Shown here one piece after another: positions 45,743 to 56,745 of a stretch of 64,000 bases of DNA. Origin of the DNA: Staphylotrichum longicolle. Taxonomy: Eukaryota > Ascomycota > Sordariomycetes > Sordariales > Chaetomiaceae. A program made the translations under genes and the position numbers. The notes below the pieces were generated by a model that saw nothing but the letters and a program-made list of their open reading frames with translations, was not told where the DNA came from and ran no database searches. Within the stretch, counting starts at the first letter, position 1, and each line of letters begins with the position of its first letter. The stretch is taken from the NCBI GenBank assembly GCA_019096155.1, contig JAHCVI010000005.1, forward strand, positions 1,808,468 to 1,872,467, read 5' to 3'.

Positions 45743-46224
45743 TCATTTCTTCGCGGCCTTGCCGTCTACAGTTGTCGTTAGCATGGGGTCCCAAAGAACG
45801 AACAGACAAAAGCGGCATGCGCATACCTTTCTCCCTCTTCTTCTTCGGTGTCCCTTTCCCGCGGGCTTTCAGCCTGCAGTGTGTTAGATCGGTGCAAAGG
45901 CACGGCACAACAGGGAGCTACCCACGCCGCGATGTGCTCGAGGCGGTCGAGCTCCGCATCGTTCTCAATCTCCAACTCTAGCGGCTTGAACTCTTCCTGG
46001 AAGTCGCGGAAGGTCATGATCTTGCGGGGGTAGTATGAGGCGAGCGCGGGGCCCTTGAGTCTCTGTCGCAGGATCTTGTTGCCGGTCCGGACACCCTCGG
46101 GGTTGAATGTGGTCGAGAAGAGCTCGCATCGAGCCTGAATTGGTCAGCAGTGTCCGTCCAAACGAGCTGTGGGAAGAGCGCATACCCTCAAGAGGTCGAG
46201 CAGCCGCGCGCGAGGGACCGACAT
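45743..46224 (-). CDS. RSM27: Mitochondrial small-subunit ribosomal protein mS33 (yeast Rsm27)
   Basis: Four exons (46224-46186, 46134-45926, 45873-45827, 45765-45743) encode about 105 residues. The protein reads MSVPRARLLDLLR, then CELFSTTFNPEGVRTGNKIL, RQRLKGPALASYYPRK, FRDFQEEFKPLELEIEND and a basic end LKARGKGTPKKKREKDG. This matches the mS33 family, a component of the mitoribosome small subunit, from memory in both length and motif order. The last exon is 23 nt long. Its start lies 490 bp from the start of the divergent RNase III gene, so the two may share a promoter region. The basic C-terminus is likely rRNA-contacting (inference). Confidence 0.93.
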
Positions 46225-46714
46225 CTTGCCTACATGGAATGGTCGAACCGGTTCGATAGGGCACAGAAGAAAGCGCGGCTTGACGTCGAGAAGATCTGGA
46301 GGTGGGTTTGCCTGCTTCCAATCAGCATCGCGACTTCGGTGGGGCTTCGAGGCATCCCTGCAATGCGGCTGCAACTGATCTCAAATTCTCGGCACCAATT
46401 AAGACACAAGAGAAACACGACCTTCAACACACAACTGCGAACAAGGCTGGGGGAGAACAGTCCATTTCCCCCATCTTTTTTTTTTCTTTTTTTGCTGTAA
46501 CGTCCCTTCTACTATTTTTGGGGTCGGTTAGCTTCCCATTCTTCTTGCTCCTTTAGACTTGAAGCGGCTCACTCTGCGATGTTGCTCCAGACCCTGCAAC
46601 AGAGTGGATCATCGAGCTTGAACCCGCACAGTGCCAGCAATTCTCGATCTCATTCACATTCTTCATTTTCACCTTCATACCTTGATTCACCACAACTCAC
46701 GTCACACAGGCAAG
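46225..46714. other. Bidirectional promoter region of mS33 and RNase III genes
   Basis: A 490-bp gap between divergent starts, with a T-rich run near 46470-46500 and CT-rich sequence before 46715. Elements are not resolvable by eye. Confidence 0.5.
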
Positions 46715-47719
46715 ATGCCAAAACGAACCCACAGTGAGGCGGCCGCGCCGCCGGCGACACCGGCAACCGCCGAACCCTCCCCCAAGCGCACTAAACCCGA
46801 CACGACCCCCGTCATCACCAGCACCAGCAACACCCCCGTCCCATCCCCCCAGATCCCGTCCTGGGCAACCTTCACGAAATGGACCTCCTCAACCATCACC
46901 AAAACCCACCCGCCTCTACCCCCCGTCCTCGACGCCGCCCTCGAGACCGCCGCGCTCACCCACTCGGGGATGCGCAAGAACCTCTCGGACCCCAGCTACG
47001 AGCGGCTCGAGTGGCTGGGCGACGTGTACCTGGAGCTGATCGCGTCGGAGCTCATCGCGCAGACCTTCCCGACGCTGGACCCCGGCCGGTGCTCGCACTA
47101 CCGCGAGATGCTGGTGCGCAACTCGACGCTGGGCCAGTTCTCGGTGCACTACGGCCTGGACGCGCGGGCCAACTTCCCCGCCGAGTTCGGGCTGGGCGGG
47201 CGGCCCAACGGGACCAAGGTCAGCGAGAAGCAGCGCGCCAAGGCGCTGGGGGACATCTTTGAGGCGTACGTGGGCGCCATCGTGAGGTCGGACCCGGAGA
47301 ACGGGATGGGCCGCGCGGCGGAGTGGTTGAAGGCGCTGTGGGGCCCCGTGCTGGAGAGGCAGATCCGCGAGGAGGAGACGGGGGCGCGCGTCAAGGATAG
47401 GGACCTCAACCCGAAGACGCAGCTGGAGCAGTTGATTGGGGCGCCGGGGGTCAAGATTGAGTACCGGGACCTGCCGCCGACGGGGAAGAAGGACAGGGAC
47501 ACGAAGCAAGAGCTGTTCTTTGTGGGGTGTTTCTTGACAGGATGGGGCGAGACGGGGCTGCAGCTGGGTTATGGCAATGCGTTGGGGAAGAAGGAGGCGG
47601 GGCAGAAGGCTGCGGTGAAGGCGATGGAAAACAAGAAGTTGATAAAGAAGTTTGCGGAGAAGAAGAAGGCTCTGATAGCCGCGAGAGCAGCGCAAGCGGA
47701 GGCGGAAAAGGGGACGTGA
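46715..47719 (+). CDS. RNase III-family double-stranded RNA endonuclease
   Basis: A single exon of 334 residues starting MPKRTHSEAAAPP. An in-frame ATG 84 nt upstream is possible but sits in leader-like sequence. The catalytic domain spans about residues 70-215, with the signature YERLEWLGDVYLELIASE and the second acidic pair in KALGDIFEAYVGAIV, so all four metal-binding acids seem present. A C-terminal segment (GLQLGYGNALGKKEAGQKAA, then AMENKKLIKKF) is laid out like a dsRNA-binding domain, and the end is basic. This is the architecture of Rnt1-like RNase III, which cuts rRNA, snRNA and snoRNA precursors; it is shorter than yeast Rnt1. A mitoribosomal protein derived from RNase III is the main alternative, but such proteins usually lose the active-site acids. 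Confidence 0.85.
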   Translation: MPKRTHSEAAAPPATPATAEPSPKRTKPDTTPVITSTSNTPVPSPQIPSWATFTKWTSSTITKTHPPLPPVLDAALETAALTHSGMRKNLSDPSYERLEWLGDVYLELIASELIAQTFPTLDPGRCSHYREMLVRNSTLGQFSVHYGLDARANFPAEFGLGGRPNGTKVSEKQRAKALGDIFEAYVGAIVRSDPENGMGRAAEWLKALWGPVLERQIREEETGARVKDRDLNPKTQLEQLIGAPGVKIEYRDLPPTGKKDRDTKQELFFVGCFLTGWGETGLQLGYGNALGKKEAGQKAAVKAMENKKLIKKFAEKKKALIAARAAQAEAEKGT

Positions 47720-49010
47720 TTGATCAGAGATATCAGGGTGATATACTGTACACATATTTATGCCGGTATGCACTGAGCATCATTGCGAGGCTCAGCATGT
47801 AGCCTGCATGGTTGGCACGAAAAGCTATACTGTGTAGCCTCTCATGCAGCGTTAAATTCACCTGTGTGGTTTGCCAAGTGACGCATGTCAAAGATGGCAG
47901 GCGTGTATGGAGTTGATGGTCAGGTTGTGTTATTGAGAAGATCGCACGTCAAAGTCTAGGTGCTACCTCGCCCGCTATTGTATGTAAGGCTCATCAAAAG
48001 CGGAGATATGTGGTGTCGTACGGGGCCAGGAACCGTCCTCCAAATCATCCATTGATTGCTGCAACACCGCATGTGTTGATGTTGGGAATGCTTGTGGGAC
48101 GTGCCTCGGCGGAGTCGGCGTTGCCCTTAAAAAGCGTTGAGTTGACAAAGGGGAACCTCGGGAGGCACCGACCGTTTCATTTCGGGCCTCCCGGGACGTT
48201 GTCTAATTTCGCCATTAGCCATGCGTTACCCCAAGTCTTGGTCGACATGCAACGGTTCAAAGACTGTGGAGAACATTGCAAGTTGTGCTTTGTGAGACTT
48301 CTGGGGCTGCTGTGCATTCAACAGGTGTCTCAGAACGCAGCCTCCGTTGCTGTGTTTGTGGCTAGGGTTCCTCGAGTAAATTCCAAGATGCCAACCGCTA
48401 GAACAGACATCCAAAGTCTAGCAATTTATCTGTTAAGGTTCTTGCTGAGGAACGGTCAAGAGCGTCCTTGAGGTCCCCATTGTCAAGTTGTGCTGCCCAT
48501 TTTCACGTGTTGACCAGCAAAAGCAGGCACTCTGGCCGTAATTAGAAGTGGGTCCCGAGTCCTGTTTCCCCGGGCTTGGAGCCGCGTTCCAGGGGATCAA
48601 AGATTGGGGGAAGTGGGACCCCATCAAGTCCTGTCGCGGTGCCGAGGCACAAGCCGTTGGTCGCGGGTTTACTCAGGCAGTGGGGTGCCATACATCACTT
48701 GCGATATCCGTACATGACGCGACGAACCGTCTCTCTGACCGAGATGAACACTTGACCGACTTCTGCCTGGCAGCGACCAGTTCTCCGTTACCTCGAAGCC
48801 CTCCGCCATCGCCTTGTGTTTTTGTTTGCCTCTGGTCGCTTACACAGCAGCCGCATACCTCAGCTCCCTTCTGAATGCGCCCAGTCCCTTCCGGCACGCA
48901 GCAGGACCGAGCTTGCCGAACCAGACGTTATCCCTCTCTTCAGGACAACTCTTCTTCGAGTTCGCAGTTTTCTATCCTAAGCCGTGGAGACGGCACAAAC
49001 GCCTAGCATC
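47720..49010. other. Intergenic region
   Basis: A 1.29-kb region with the 3' flank of the RNase III gene and the CT-rich leader of the next gene from about 48780. No gene was recognised. Confidence 0.5.
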
Positions 49011-50011
49011 ATGTCGGATTCAATTGGTAAGCACCCGCTCTCCTGCGGCCCTGCGAGCTGCTGCATGTCAGACTAACATGCTGCCCCTCGCCGAATCAAA
49101 CAGACCGAGTCTTCGTCCATGCCCTCAACACCGTCAAAAAGATCCCCAAGACCGGGGCCGCCCGGCCACCGCCCGCCGATCGCATGCGCCTCTATGGCCT
49201 CTACAAGCAGGCCATGGAAGGCGACGTCGACGGCGTGATGGAGCGACCCTCGGCCGCCTCGGCCAACGGCGCAGGCAGCAGCAGCGACGAAATCGTGCGC
49301 GAACAGGACAAGTGGGACGCGTGGAACTCGCAAAAAGGGATAAGCCGCACCGAGGCGAAACGCCGCTACGTCGAGGCGCTGATCGAGACCATGCACAAGT
49401 ACGCCAGCACACCCAACGCGCTGGAGCTGGTCGCCGAGCTCGAGTTTGTCTGGAACCAGGTCAAGAGCAACAGCCCGAGCGCAGCGGGCTCTTCGTCGGG
49501 GCAGAGTGGTGGTGCTGCAGGGGAACAACGGAGCGGTAATGGTGGTGGAATCATTGCGAGTCCCGTGGTACGCCGCTTTCAGACGCCCATGAGCGGTACC
49601 GAGGGTCCGATGAAGGTGCTCAGCCCGATGAGCGAGGAGGACGAGTCGGAACGGCGCATGGCCGAACTGGCAGACCAGGCGGACGACGACCCGAATGACT
49701 ATGCGAGGCGGCACGATAAGCGGTCGAAACGGATGGAGCGCGCTATCGTCAGGCTGTCTGCTGAGATTGCGGCGCTGCGTGAGCAAATCGCTACAGGCCG
49801 CGAGTGGAGGGCTCGCAAGGAGAGGGGCGTGTTTGCCTGGGTTGGCTATGTTTTCTGGGCCGTCACGAAACACATCACCGTCGACATCGCCCTCCTGCTC
49901 CTGCTGCTGTTGTGGATGCGGCGGAGAAAGGACAGGCGGCTGGAAGACAACGTGCGGTCCATCTTCCGTCTTGCCCGGGAGTACATCAGAAAGGTCTTAC
50001 CGGCTCGATGA
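49011..50011 (+). CDS. Acyl-CoA-binding protein with C-terminal membrane anchor (ACBD5/Atg37-like)
   Basis: Exons 49011-49026 and 49104-50011 encode about 307 residues. Residues 6-110 are an acyl-CoA-binding domain: DRVFVHALNTVKKIPKTG, then DRMRLYGLYKQAMEGDVDG and KWDAWNSQKGISRTEAKRRY, the helices that hold the CoA ligand. An acidic, Ser/Gly-rich linker follows, then a predicted coiled coil (RMERAIVRLSAEIAALREQI) and a single membrane segment (TVDIALLLLLLLWM) close to the C-terminus with basic residues after it. This layout is that of ACBD5 and Atg37, tail-anchored peroxisomal proteins used in pexophagy and membrane contacts. The assignment to peroxisomes is inferred from architecture only. 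Confidence 0.85.
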
Positions 50012-51277
50012 GGTTTCTGGCGTGCTGGGTATTGGTTCATGGCTTCTGCGGGCGTGCCCGAGTCCTGCCAGTATTCCAGCACTCACTCCCTCCACGATCT
50101 GCGTCCAGAATTCAAGATGGCGGAGCCCTACGAACTTTTCGACCAGTTCTTGAAGTCGTTTCAAGACGTCCACGTCGCCAGACAAGACCAAATGGACGGA
50201 CACGATGTTGGACTAATCGACCATGCTAACATTCCAAGAATCATTGGAATCGAAGACTTGGGGGGCCTACCGTTCTTCCACCTTCTCAGATCATCATGAA
50301 GCATTGGGTCACGCTTGCTACTGGTCGAGGTTCTGCAATTATTCTCCGACAAAAGGCTCACTCGATGAACCGGGTACGGGAGCTGTCTTCTCCTGAGGAA
50401 CACGGCGAGGCTGCCTCACGAAGCTCTTCTACACCTGCGGCCAAGTGTTTCACTTGGCAACAACCACACCCGACCCATCCGTCTAAGCACACGGCGTGAG
50501 CCAGGAGATAAGGAGAACGCCGGCGTTTGGGAGGAAGGGCCGATGAGAGGAACAGCTCATGATCATGGGGCTTGACTTCAGTGCATCAACGGTCTAGCTC
50601 TTTCCAGGATGCGGCCCTTAAACGGTTTAAAGCGACAGTCGGCGCCGCCGAGGGCGAGCTGGGCCACGCAGCCTTCATCAGGAAAAGAGAGGAACTGCCT
50701 GTTTGGGGTTCCATTACCCCAGCCAAATCATACCAGTTGTGGACAGAATTTTGCTCAGGTCCCAAAGCTGCACCCGCATTGGGTACGCATCTTGTGGTCG
50801 GCCTGTCATGCTTAAAGGCTCCATGCCGTCATAAAGTAAACTGTCGGAGCCACGGTTAGATAGAAAGAGTCTAAAGAATACAACTTCATCAAGAATGTTT
50901 TTTGTTCCTCGCCCATACTGGGGCATCTCTCAGGAGGCCGTGGCGCGGGAACCACCAGACCCGGGCTGCATCGGATGCCAGAGTGAAACAAACCAGTCTC
51001 GCCAGTCAACAATGGCACTGTTTAACGCATGACTGTTGGTCCAGTACTTCTGATTCGCTGTGCTTCCGCTGCCGCCTGCACAGTAAGTCGCCGCATCGCC
51101 CATGGCACCAACAGCAGAAGTGGAGGTGGGGGTTCCACAAGCGACGAGGGACTTAGCAGGGAGAACTGGGTGAACAAGATTAATGTGCAGCTTCCTCAGT
51201 CCAAGACGCATCTTGCACTTCATTGCTTGACCAGTAACTACTCTCCAGCTTTGGAATTCTGCAGTTTGACAGCAACG
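50012..51277. other. Intergenic region
   Basis: A 1.27-kb stretch. A short plus-strand open frame (50039-50299) contains MAEPYELFDQFLKSFQDV, which looks faintly protein-like, but it has no visible start context or family and I do not call it. Confidence 0.45.
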
Positions 51278-51734
51278 ATGACGGTCATCCACGTTGTCCT
51301 CTTCCAATTCAAGGCCAGTGCCGAGCCAGAGGATGTGAAGGCGGTGCGTACCAGTTGATGTCGGCATCTCAATTTGAGACAAGATCCCATTGCTCATGCG
51401 GTTTTCTAGGCCTGTGAGCGTTTCCTGTCGCTGAAAAGCAACTGCATACACCCGACCAGGAAGAACCCCTACATCTTGTCTCTGAAGGGCGGGAAGGACA
51501 ACTCACCTGAAGGGCTGCAGGCACGTCCCGTCTATTCCGTCTGTCTTCCTCCTTGCTGAGTGTGCTAACGGCAAGAAGGACGGGTTGACACATGGCTTTG
51601 TCGTTGAGTTTGCGTCCGCGGAGGATCGGGACTACTATGTGGCTACGGACCCAGCCCATCAGGATTTCGTCAAGAGCATTGGGGAGGTGTTGGAGAAGCC
51701 GGTTGTGGTTGACTTTAGTGACAATGTCTACTAG
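51278..51734 (+). CDS. Stress-responsive A/B-barrel (Dabb) domain protein with a GC-AG intron
   Basis: Exons 51278-51343, 51410-51520 and 51576-51734 encode about 111 residues. The protein is one Dabb ferredoxin-like barrel: TVIHVVLFQFKASAEPEDV, a middle KNPYILSLKGGKDNS, and DGLTHGFVVEFASAEDRDYY followed by DPAHQDFVKSI. Such small dimeric barrels occur in stress-induced proteins and in some polyketide cyclases; the exact role here is unknown. The second intron begins GCACGT rather than GT and ends GCAAG after a CTAAC branch site. No nearby GT donor keeps the frame as well. The acceptor is AAG followed by AAG, so it could also be used three bases later. Confidence 0.85.
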
Positions 51735-52154
51735 GGAGGAATGGGTTAAACCCATGTCTGAAACGAGTTCAGGTCTCTAATGAAACGGGATAGCTAGAAA
51801 TAAAAGGGCACATTTCTTGCCATGTAAACATGGGAACGCACGGCCGAAGAGCAGAGACGTTCTTTTCACCACTCAGCAGATAAAGTCAGGTGGGGTCACC
51901 ACTGACCACCAGAGCAGATGCTCGCTCTGAGTTTGACCGAAAACGGCACAGCAGCTTCCCCCAAGCTGAGACAGGACAAACAAGGATTTAACAACTTGCT
52001 CGTGTCAAGGTAAGTCTTCGCTTCGTTTTGAAACCAATACCCAATCTGTACTTGTCGATTAACCTTGCGACCCAGGCAATCAGTTTCACCAGGCTGCCGT
52101 GCTGCCAGTTCTCCCCACGCGGCTGCGTGCAGGTCCAGACACCGCGATTCAACC
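51735..52154. other. Intergenic region
   Basis: A 420-bp gap; the open frame of the next gene extends upstream to 52065 without conserved content. Nothing else was seen. Confidence 0.5.
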
Positions 52155-52754
52155 ATGCAACAATCACCACAGTCTTTCGAACACCAGGAGGGAAAGGCTC
52201 CAGAGAAGATCCCGCCTCTCAGCAACATCGCTCCCAGCATTTTCGTGCCGATCCAAGACGACTTCCTTGGGTCAGAACCACCCCGGGACCGGGTTGAGCG
52301 CCTCAAGAGGATCCTTCAAAGCATCGACTACATGCGATCAGGAGTCAAGGAGAATCTCATGTACATGTTTGAGCGGGAAAAGAGACGCATCGTCCTGGAG
52401 GCGACCGAGATGGAGCAGGCGCAAGGCACACCAAAACTCAAGCCCGACCTGTCTCCAAGAGAGGTTGACGACATCATCGCCAATATGGAAGCGCCAGCTG
52501 CCCCGGGCATGGACTACGATATCCGGACCATACCCGCCACAACTCCTACCGTGCCTCCCAACGCGTCGCTCCGGGACAGGACAGTCATAGAACTGCTCGC
52601 CGTGGTGGAAAATGGCCTGAAGGACATCCAAGGGTATGATGAGCACATGACATCGGTGCGAAACGAGTATTTGAGTCGTCTTGAGAGGGAACTGGCAGTG
52701 GTTCACAATGTCGGGAAGCGGCCGGAGGAACGGTCTGGAGGCTTCGGGGCATAG
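52155..52754 (+). CDS. Unidentified conserved-looking coiled-coil protein
   Basis: A single exon from the ATG at 52155 (MQQSPQSFEHQEG) gives 199 residues; an upstream TTG-initiated extension looks non-coding. After a short polar N-terminus the protein has IAPSIFVPIQDDFLGSEPP and a long helix (RVERLKRILQSIDYMRSGV, MYMFEREKRRIVLEATEMEQ). A Pro/Thr linker and a second helix (DRTVIELLAVVENGLKDI, YLSRLERELAVV) follow. Two coils around a loop suggest a small structural or complex subunit, for instance of a kinetochore or trafficking complex, but I do not recognise the family and do not assign one. Confidence 0.6.
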   Translation: MQQSPQSFEHQEGKAPEKIPPLSNIAPSIFVPIQDDFLGSEPPRDRVERLKRILQSIDYMRSGVKENLMYMFEREKRRIVLEATEMEQAQGTPKLKPDLSPREVDDIIANMEAPAAPGMDYDIRTIPATTPTVPPNASLRDRTVIELLAVVENGLKDIQGYDEHMTSVRNEYLSRLERELAVVHNVGKRPEERSGGFGA

Positions 52755-53360
52755 CCGTCATGGGGGATCAATCACCGGGAAGAGGCGCACAATGCAAATG
52801 CCGACATGGCCGTGTAATCGCGAGTCGGTCGGCCAGCAAGAGTCCTGCTTGCTTTCGGACGTCAATCCCACCCAATTATCTCAACACTCGCACAAAGTTT
52901 GTTGCTACCGGCGGTAAGAACCATTGCTCAGGGAGACCAGAAGAGCTCTCTCGCATGCATCCATAATCGGAGCCAATATCTCAATCTAGAGCACATGATA
53001 GAGGAAGACCCGGTGGAAGCGCAATCCAACACCGAAGTGCCGGATCGCCGACAAAGCTCTCCTACAATAAGTGCCCAGAAGTACAATGGAGAGAGAAAAA
53101 GTTCAAAATGAAGAGAGCCGCGAGATGTGGGGGAGCTTAAAAGGCAGGCAGCTCGCCAATGCGGGCCCCGTGATTGGCCGGTTAAGCGGGCCGCTAGCTC
53201 ATGTTCTTCCGGGTGTCCACTGCCCATTCGCTCACGACGGGCCTGCTTGCTTTGGTTGCCAGAAGAAGCTCAAACGACGACTTGCGGCCACCACCGCTGG
53301 AGACACCGACCTCCCGCCCAACCCCCATCTCCGCTCCGAATCCTCCGTCGAGACGGCACC
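52755..53360. other. Intergenic region upstream of the complex I gene
   Basis: A 606-bp promoter and leader region. No gene was recognised. Confidence 0.55.
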
Positions 53361-55953
53361 ATGTTGAGGCAGACATTGGCTCGCTCGGCTTGGCGGACTG
53401 GCAAGCACCGGGCCAGCGCGGCCAGCCGGGCCTTTTCGGCGACAGCTCAGCGACCGGCCGAAGTCGAGCTCACAATCGGTGCGCCACCCCTCCCCTCCCC
53501 TTCCCGGCCTGCTCGCGCCGCCAATTGGCCTGCCGCATTGATGCTGACTGCTGCTAGATGGGAAGAAGGTCTCGATCGAGGGTGAGGACATGCCGCCGTG
53601 CCGAATTGATTGACGTGGGGGAGAGGTTGCTGACCGCGTTGCAGCCGGGGTCCCCCTGATCCAAGCTTGCGAGAAGGCCGGCGTCACCATCCCAAGGTAC
53701 GGCAACCCCCGCAGCTGCTGCTCCATGCTCTTCAGGATGTGTTACTGACTGTCTACAGATACTGCTACCATGAGTACGTTCCTCACGTCCGCGCCGATGC
53801 TCGCTGCCCGCGCCCCCCCAGCTAACGAAATGCCTCGTCAGGAAACTCATGATTGCCGGCAACTGCCGTATGTGCCTGGTCGAAGTCGAGCGGGTACCCA
53901 AGCCCGTTGCGTCGTGCGCATGGCCCGTACAACCCGGCATGGTCGTCAAGACCAACTCTCCTCTGACACACAAAGCCCGCGAAGGTGTGATGGAATTCCT
54001 CCTGGCGAACCACCCCCTCGACTGCCCCGTCTGCGACCAGGGTGGCGAGTGCGATCTCCAGGACCAGTCGATGCGGTACGGCGCCGACCGTGGTCGGTTC
54101 CACGAGATTGGGGGGAAGCGTGCTGTGGAGGACAAGAATATCGGACCCCTCATCAAGACATCCATGAACCGGTGTATCCACTGCACGCGCTGCGTCCGCT
54201 TCGCCAACGACATTGCTGGCGCGACCGAGATGGGTTCGACCGGCCGTGGCAACGATATCCAGATTGGCACCTACCTCGAGCAGAATCTCAACACTGAACT
54301 CTCTGGAAACGTCATCGACCTGTGCCCCGTCGGCGCTCTGACCTCGAAGCCCTACGCCTTCCGCGCCCGTCCCTGGGAGCTCAAGCGCACCGAATCCATC
54401 GATGTTCTGGACGGCCTCGGCTCGAACATCCGCGTGGACTCCCGTGGTCTCGAGGTTATGCGCATTCTCCCCCGCCTCAACGATGATGTCAACGAGGAAT
54501 GGATCAACGACAAGACGCGCTTCGCCTGCGACGGCCTCAAGACCCAAAGACTCAACATCCCATTGGTGCGCAGGGAAGGAAAGTTCGAGCCCGTGACCTG
54601 GGAGCAGGCTCTCGTCGAGATCTCGCACGCCTACCAGACCCTGGCGCCCAAGGAGAATGAGTTCAAGGTCATCGCCGGTGAGCTGACCGAGGTCGAGTCC
54701 CTGGTGGCCATGAAGGATCTTGCCAACAAGCTGGGTTCCGAGAACCTTGCTCTTGACATGCCCAATGGCAGCCAGCCCCTCGCCCACGGCGTCGATGTGC
54801 GGTCCAACTACCTCTTCAACTCCAAGATCTGGGGTATCGAGTCGGCCGACTGCATTCTCCTGGTCGGCACCAACCCGAGGTACGAGGCTTCCGTCCTGAA
54901 CGCTCGCATTCGGAAGCAGTGGCTGCGGTCAGACCTCGAGATCGGCGTCGTCGGCCAGACCTGGGACTCCACCTTTGAGTTTGAGCACCTCGGAACCGAC
55001 CTGTCCGCCCTCAAGGAGGCGCTGGCCGGCCCCTTCGGCAAGAAGCTCCAGGCCGCTAAGAGGCCCATGATCATCGTGGGCTCTGGCGTCACCGAGCACT
55101 CCGACTCCAAGGCCTTCTACGAGGCTGTTGGCCAGTTCGTCGACAAGAACGCCGCCAACTTCCTCACTGAGGAGTGGAACGGCTACAACGTCCTGCAGCG
55201 GGCTGCTTCTCGCGCTGGTGCTTTCGAGGTTGGCTTCGTCACTCCCTCTGCCGCCGTCGCCGAGACCAAGCCCAAGTTCGTCTGGCTCCTTGGCGCCGAC
55301 GAGTTCGCCGAGGCGGACGTCCCCAAGGACGCCTTCATCGTCTACCAGGGCCACCACGGCGACCGCGGTGCCCAGATCGCCGACATCGTCCTCCCGGGTG
55401 CCGCCTACACCGAGAAGTCGGGCACCTACGTCAACACCGAGGGCCGCGTGCAGATGACGCGCGCCGCGACGGGCCTGCCGGGCGCCACCCGCACCGACTG
55501 GAAGATCATCCGGGCGGTGAGCGAGTTCCTCGGCGCGCCCCTTCCCTACGACGACGTTGCGCAGCTCAGGGACCGCATGGTTGAGATCAGCCCAGCGCTG
55601 GCCGCGTACGATGTCGTCGAGCCCGTCGCGCTTCCGCAGCTCAGCAAGGTGCAGCTGGTGGACCAGAACAAGGGCGCCAAGCCCTCGGGCGCGCCGTTGA
55701 AGAATGTTATTGACAACTTCTACTTTACCGATGTCATTTCAAGGAGGTCAGTACCTTTCCAACTACCCCTTCTCCCCTCCACTCCCCACTTGCCCACGTA
55801 ATGCTTGTATGGTTACTGACAAAAGGGAACTTCAGCTCCCCCACAATGGCGCGCTGCTCAGCGGCCAAGGAGACAGGCGACCCGCGGACAAACTTCATGG
55901 CGCCTGGCATGGAGGAGGACAGGCCGATGGGCCAGATCGCGTACGGAGCGTAG
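53361..55953 (+). CDS. nuo78: NADH:ubiquinone oxidoreductase 75-78 kDa iron-sulfur subunit (NDUFS1)
   Basis: Six exons (53361-53478, 53558-53581, 53645-53696, 53759-53773, 53842-55746, 55836-55953) encode about 743 residues, the usual family length. Exon 1 is a mitochondrial presequence (RQTLARSAWRTGKHRAS). A 2Fe-2S ferredoxin domain follows with Cys in LIQACEKAG, YCYHE and AGNCRMCLVEVERV, then HPLDCPVCDQGGECDLQDQ and the 4Fe-4S motif NRCIHCTRCVRFANDI with NVIDLCPVGAL. The rest is the large molybdopterin-oxidoreductase-like domain (ILLVGTNPRYEASVLNARIR, IVLPGAAYTEKSGTYVNTEG). It carries electrons from the flavin towards quinone in the peripheral arm of complex I. Introns are packed at the 5' end, and one internal exon is only 15 nt. 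Confidence 0.97.
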
Positions 55954-56745
55954 ACAAAGAAGGAGGTGAAGGAAAAGCAAAGAAGGAGAGGACAGAGGAA
56001 GAAGGGGGTGCTGTTGTAAGAAGGGGCAATAGAAGTTTTACACTTGTTTATACCTTCCTTTTCCCCATCCCCCACCACCACCATCATCATCATCCTGGCA
56101 TAGCCATCACCTACGAGGGCTGTGTTGTCTGTGCCCGCTTTCTTTTTTTTCTCTTTTTCTTTCCATTTGTCGTTGTTGTTGGTTTGTTGTCGTTGTCGTT
56201 GCTGTACATACCTGGAGTCGAACGGAAAGTGGAAGTAAATAGTACGTCTGTGATCTGTGCCTTGCATTTGTTATATTCTGAGGGTTTCTGCTTGTCCTGT
56301 CTTGTCTTGCTCTGGCTCAGTAGGGCCAAACGAGGGACGGATGGATGCATGTCTGGCCACACGATATTCCTGATCTATTCTGGTGTCTGATGCAACAGAA
56401 CCTTTGCAGTGTTTACAGAAGGTTTCTCTCTCTTTTTCTTGAGCGAGCAGATTCCTTTTTCCTCTTTTCCCTTCTTCTTCTTCTTGCCACTCATTTCCCA
56501 CTCTCTCCACCTCCCTCAACTCCTGATCTCTTGTTCTCTCCCCATCCGTCTTCCCTTCTGTCTCTCGTCTTGCTGCTCACTCCCCCAGCATGACTGCCCC
56601 CGTTGAGGATGCTCCAGCTGAAGTTACATATGCCCAGTTTTCCTTAGCCAGCAGGAGATAGATTTGCGTGATGGTGATGGTGATGTGTGTGTGTGCTTGC
56701 TGTGTTGGGAAAGCCCAAATACGTGAACATGAGTGGCAGGAGTGC
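55954..56745. other. Convergent intergenic region
   Basis: A 792-bp stretch between two convergent genes, T-rich near 56140-56200 and CT-rich at 56410-56590. No gene was recognised. Confidence 0.55.

Noticed and set aside
46631..46714. Upstream ATG extending the RNase III protein by 28 residues
   Set aside because: The extra residues (HILHFHLHTLIHH) look like translated leader; the ATG at 46715 has better context and starts the usual basic N-terminus.
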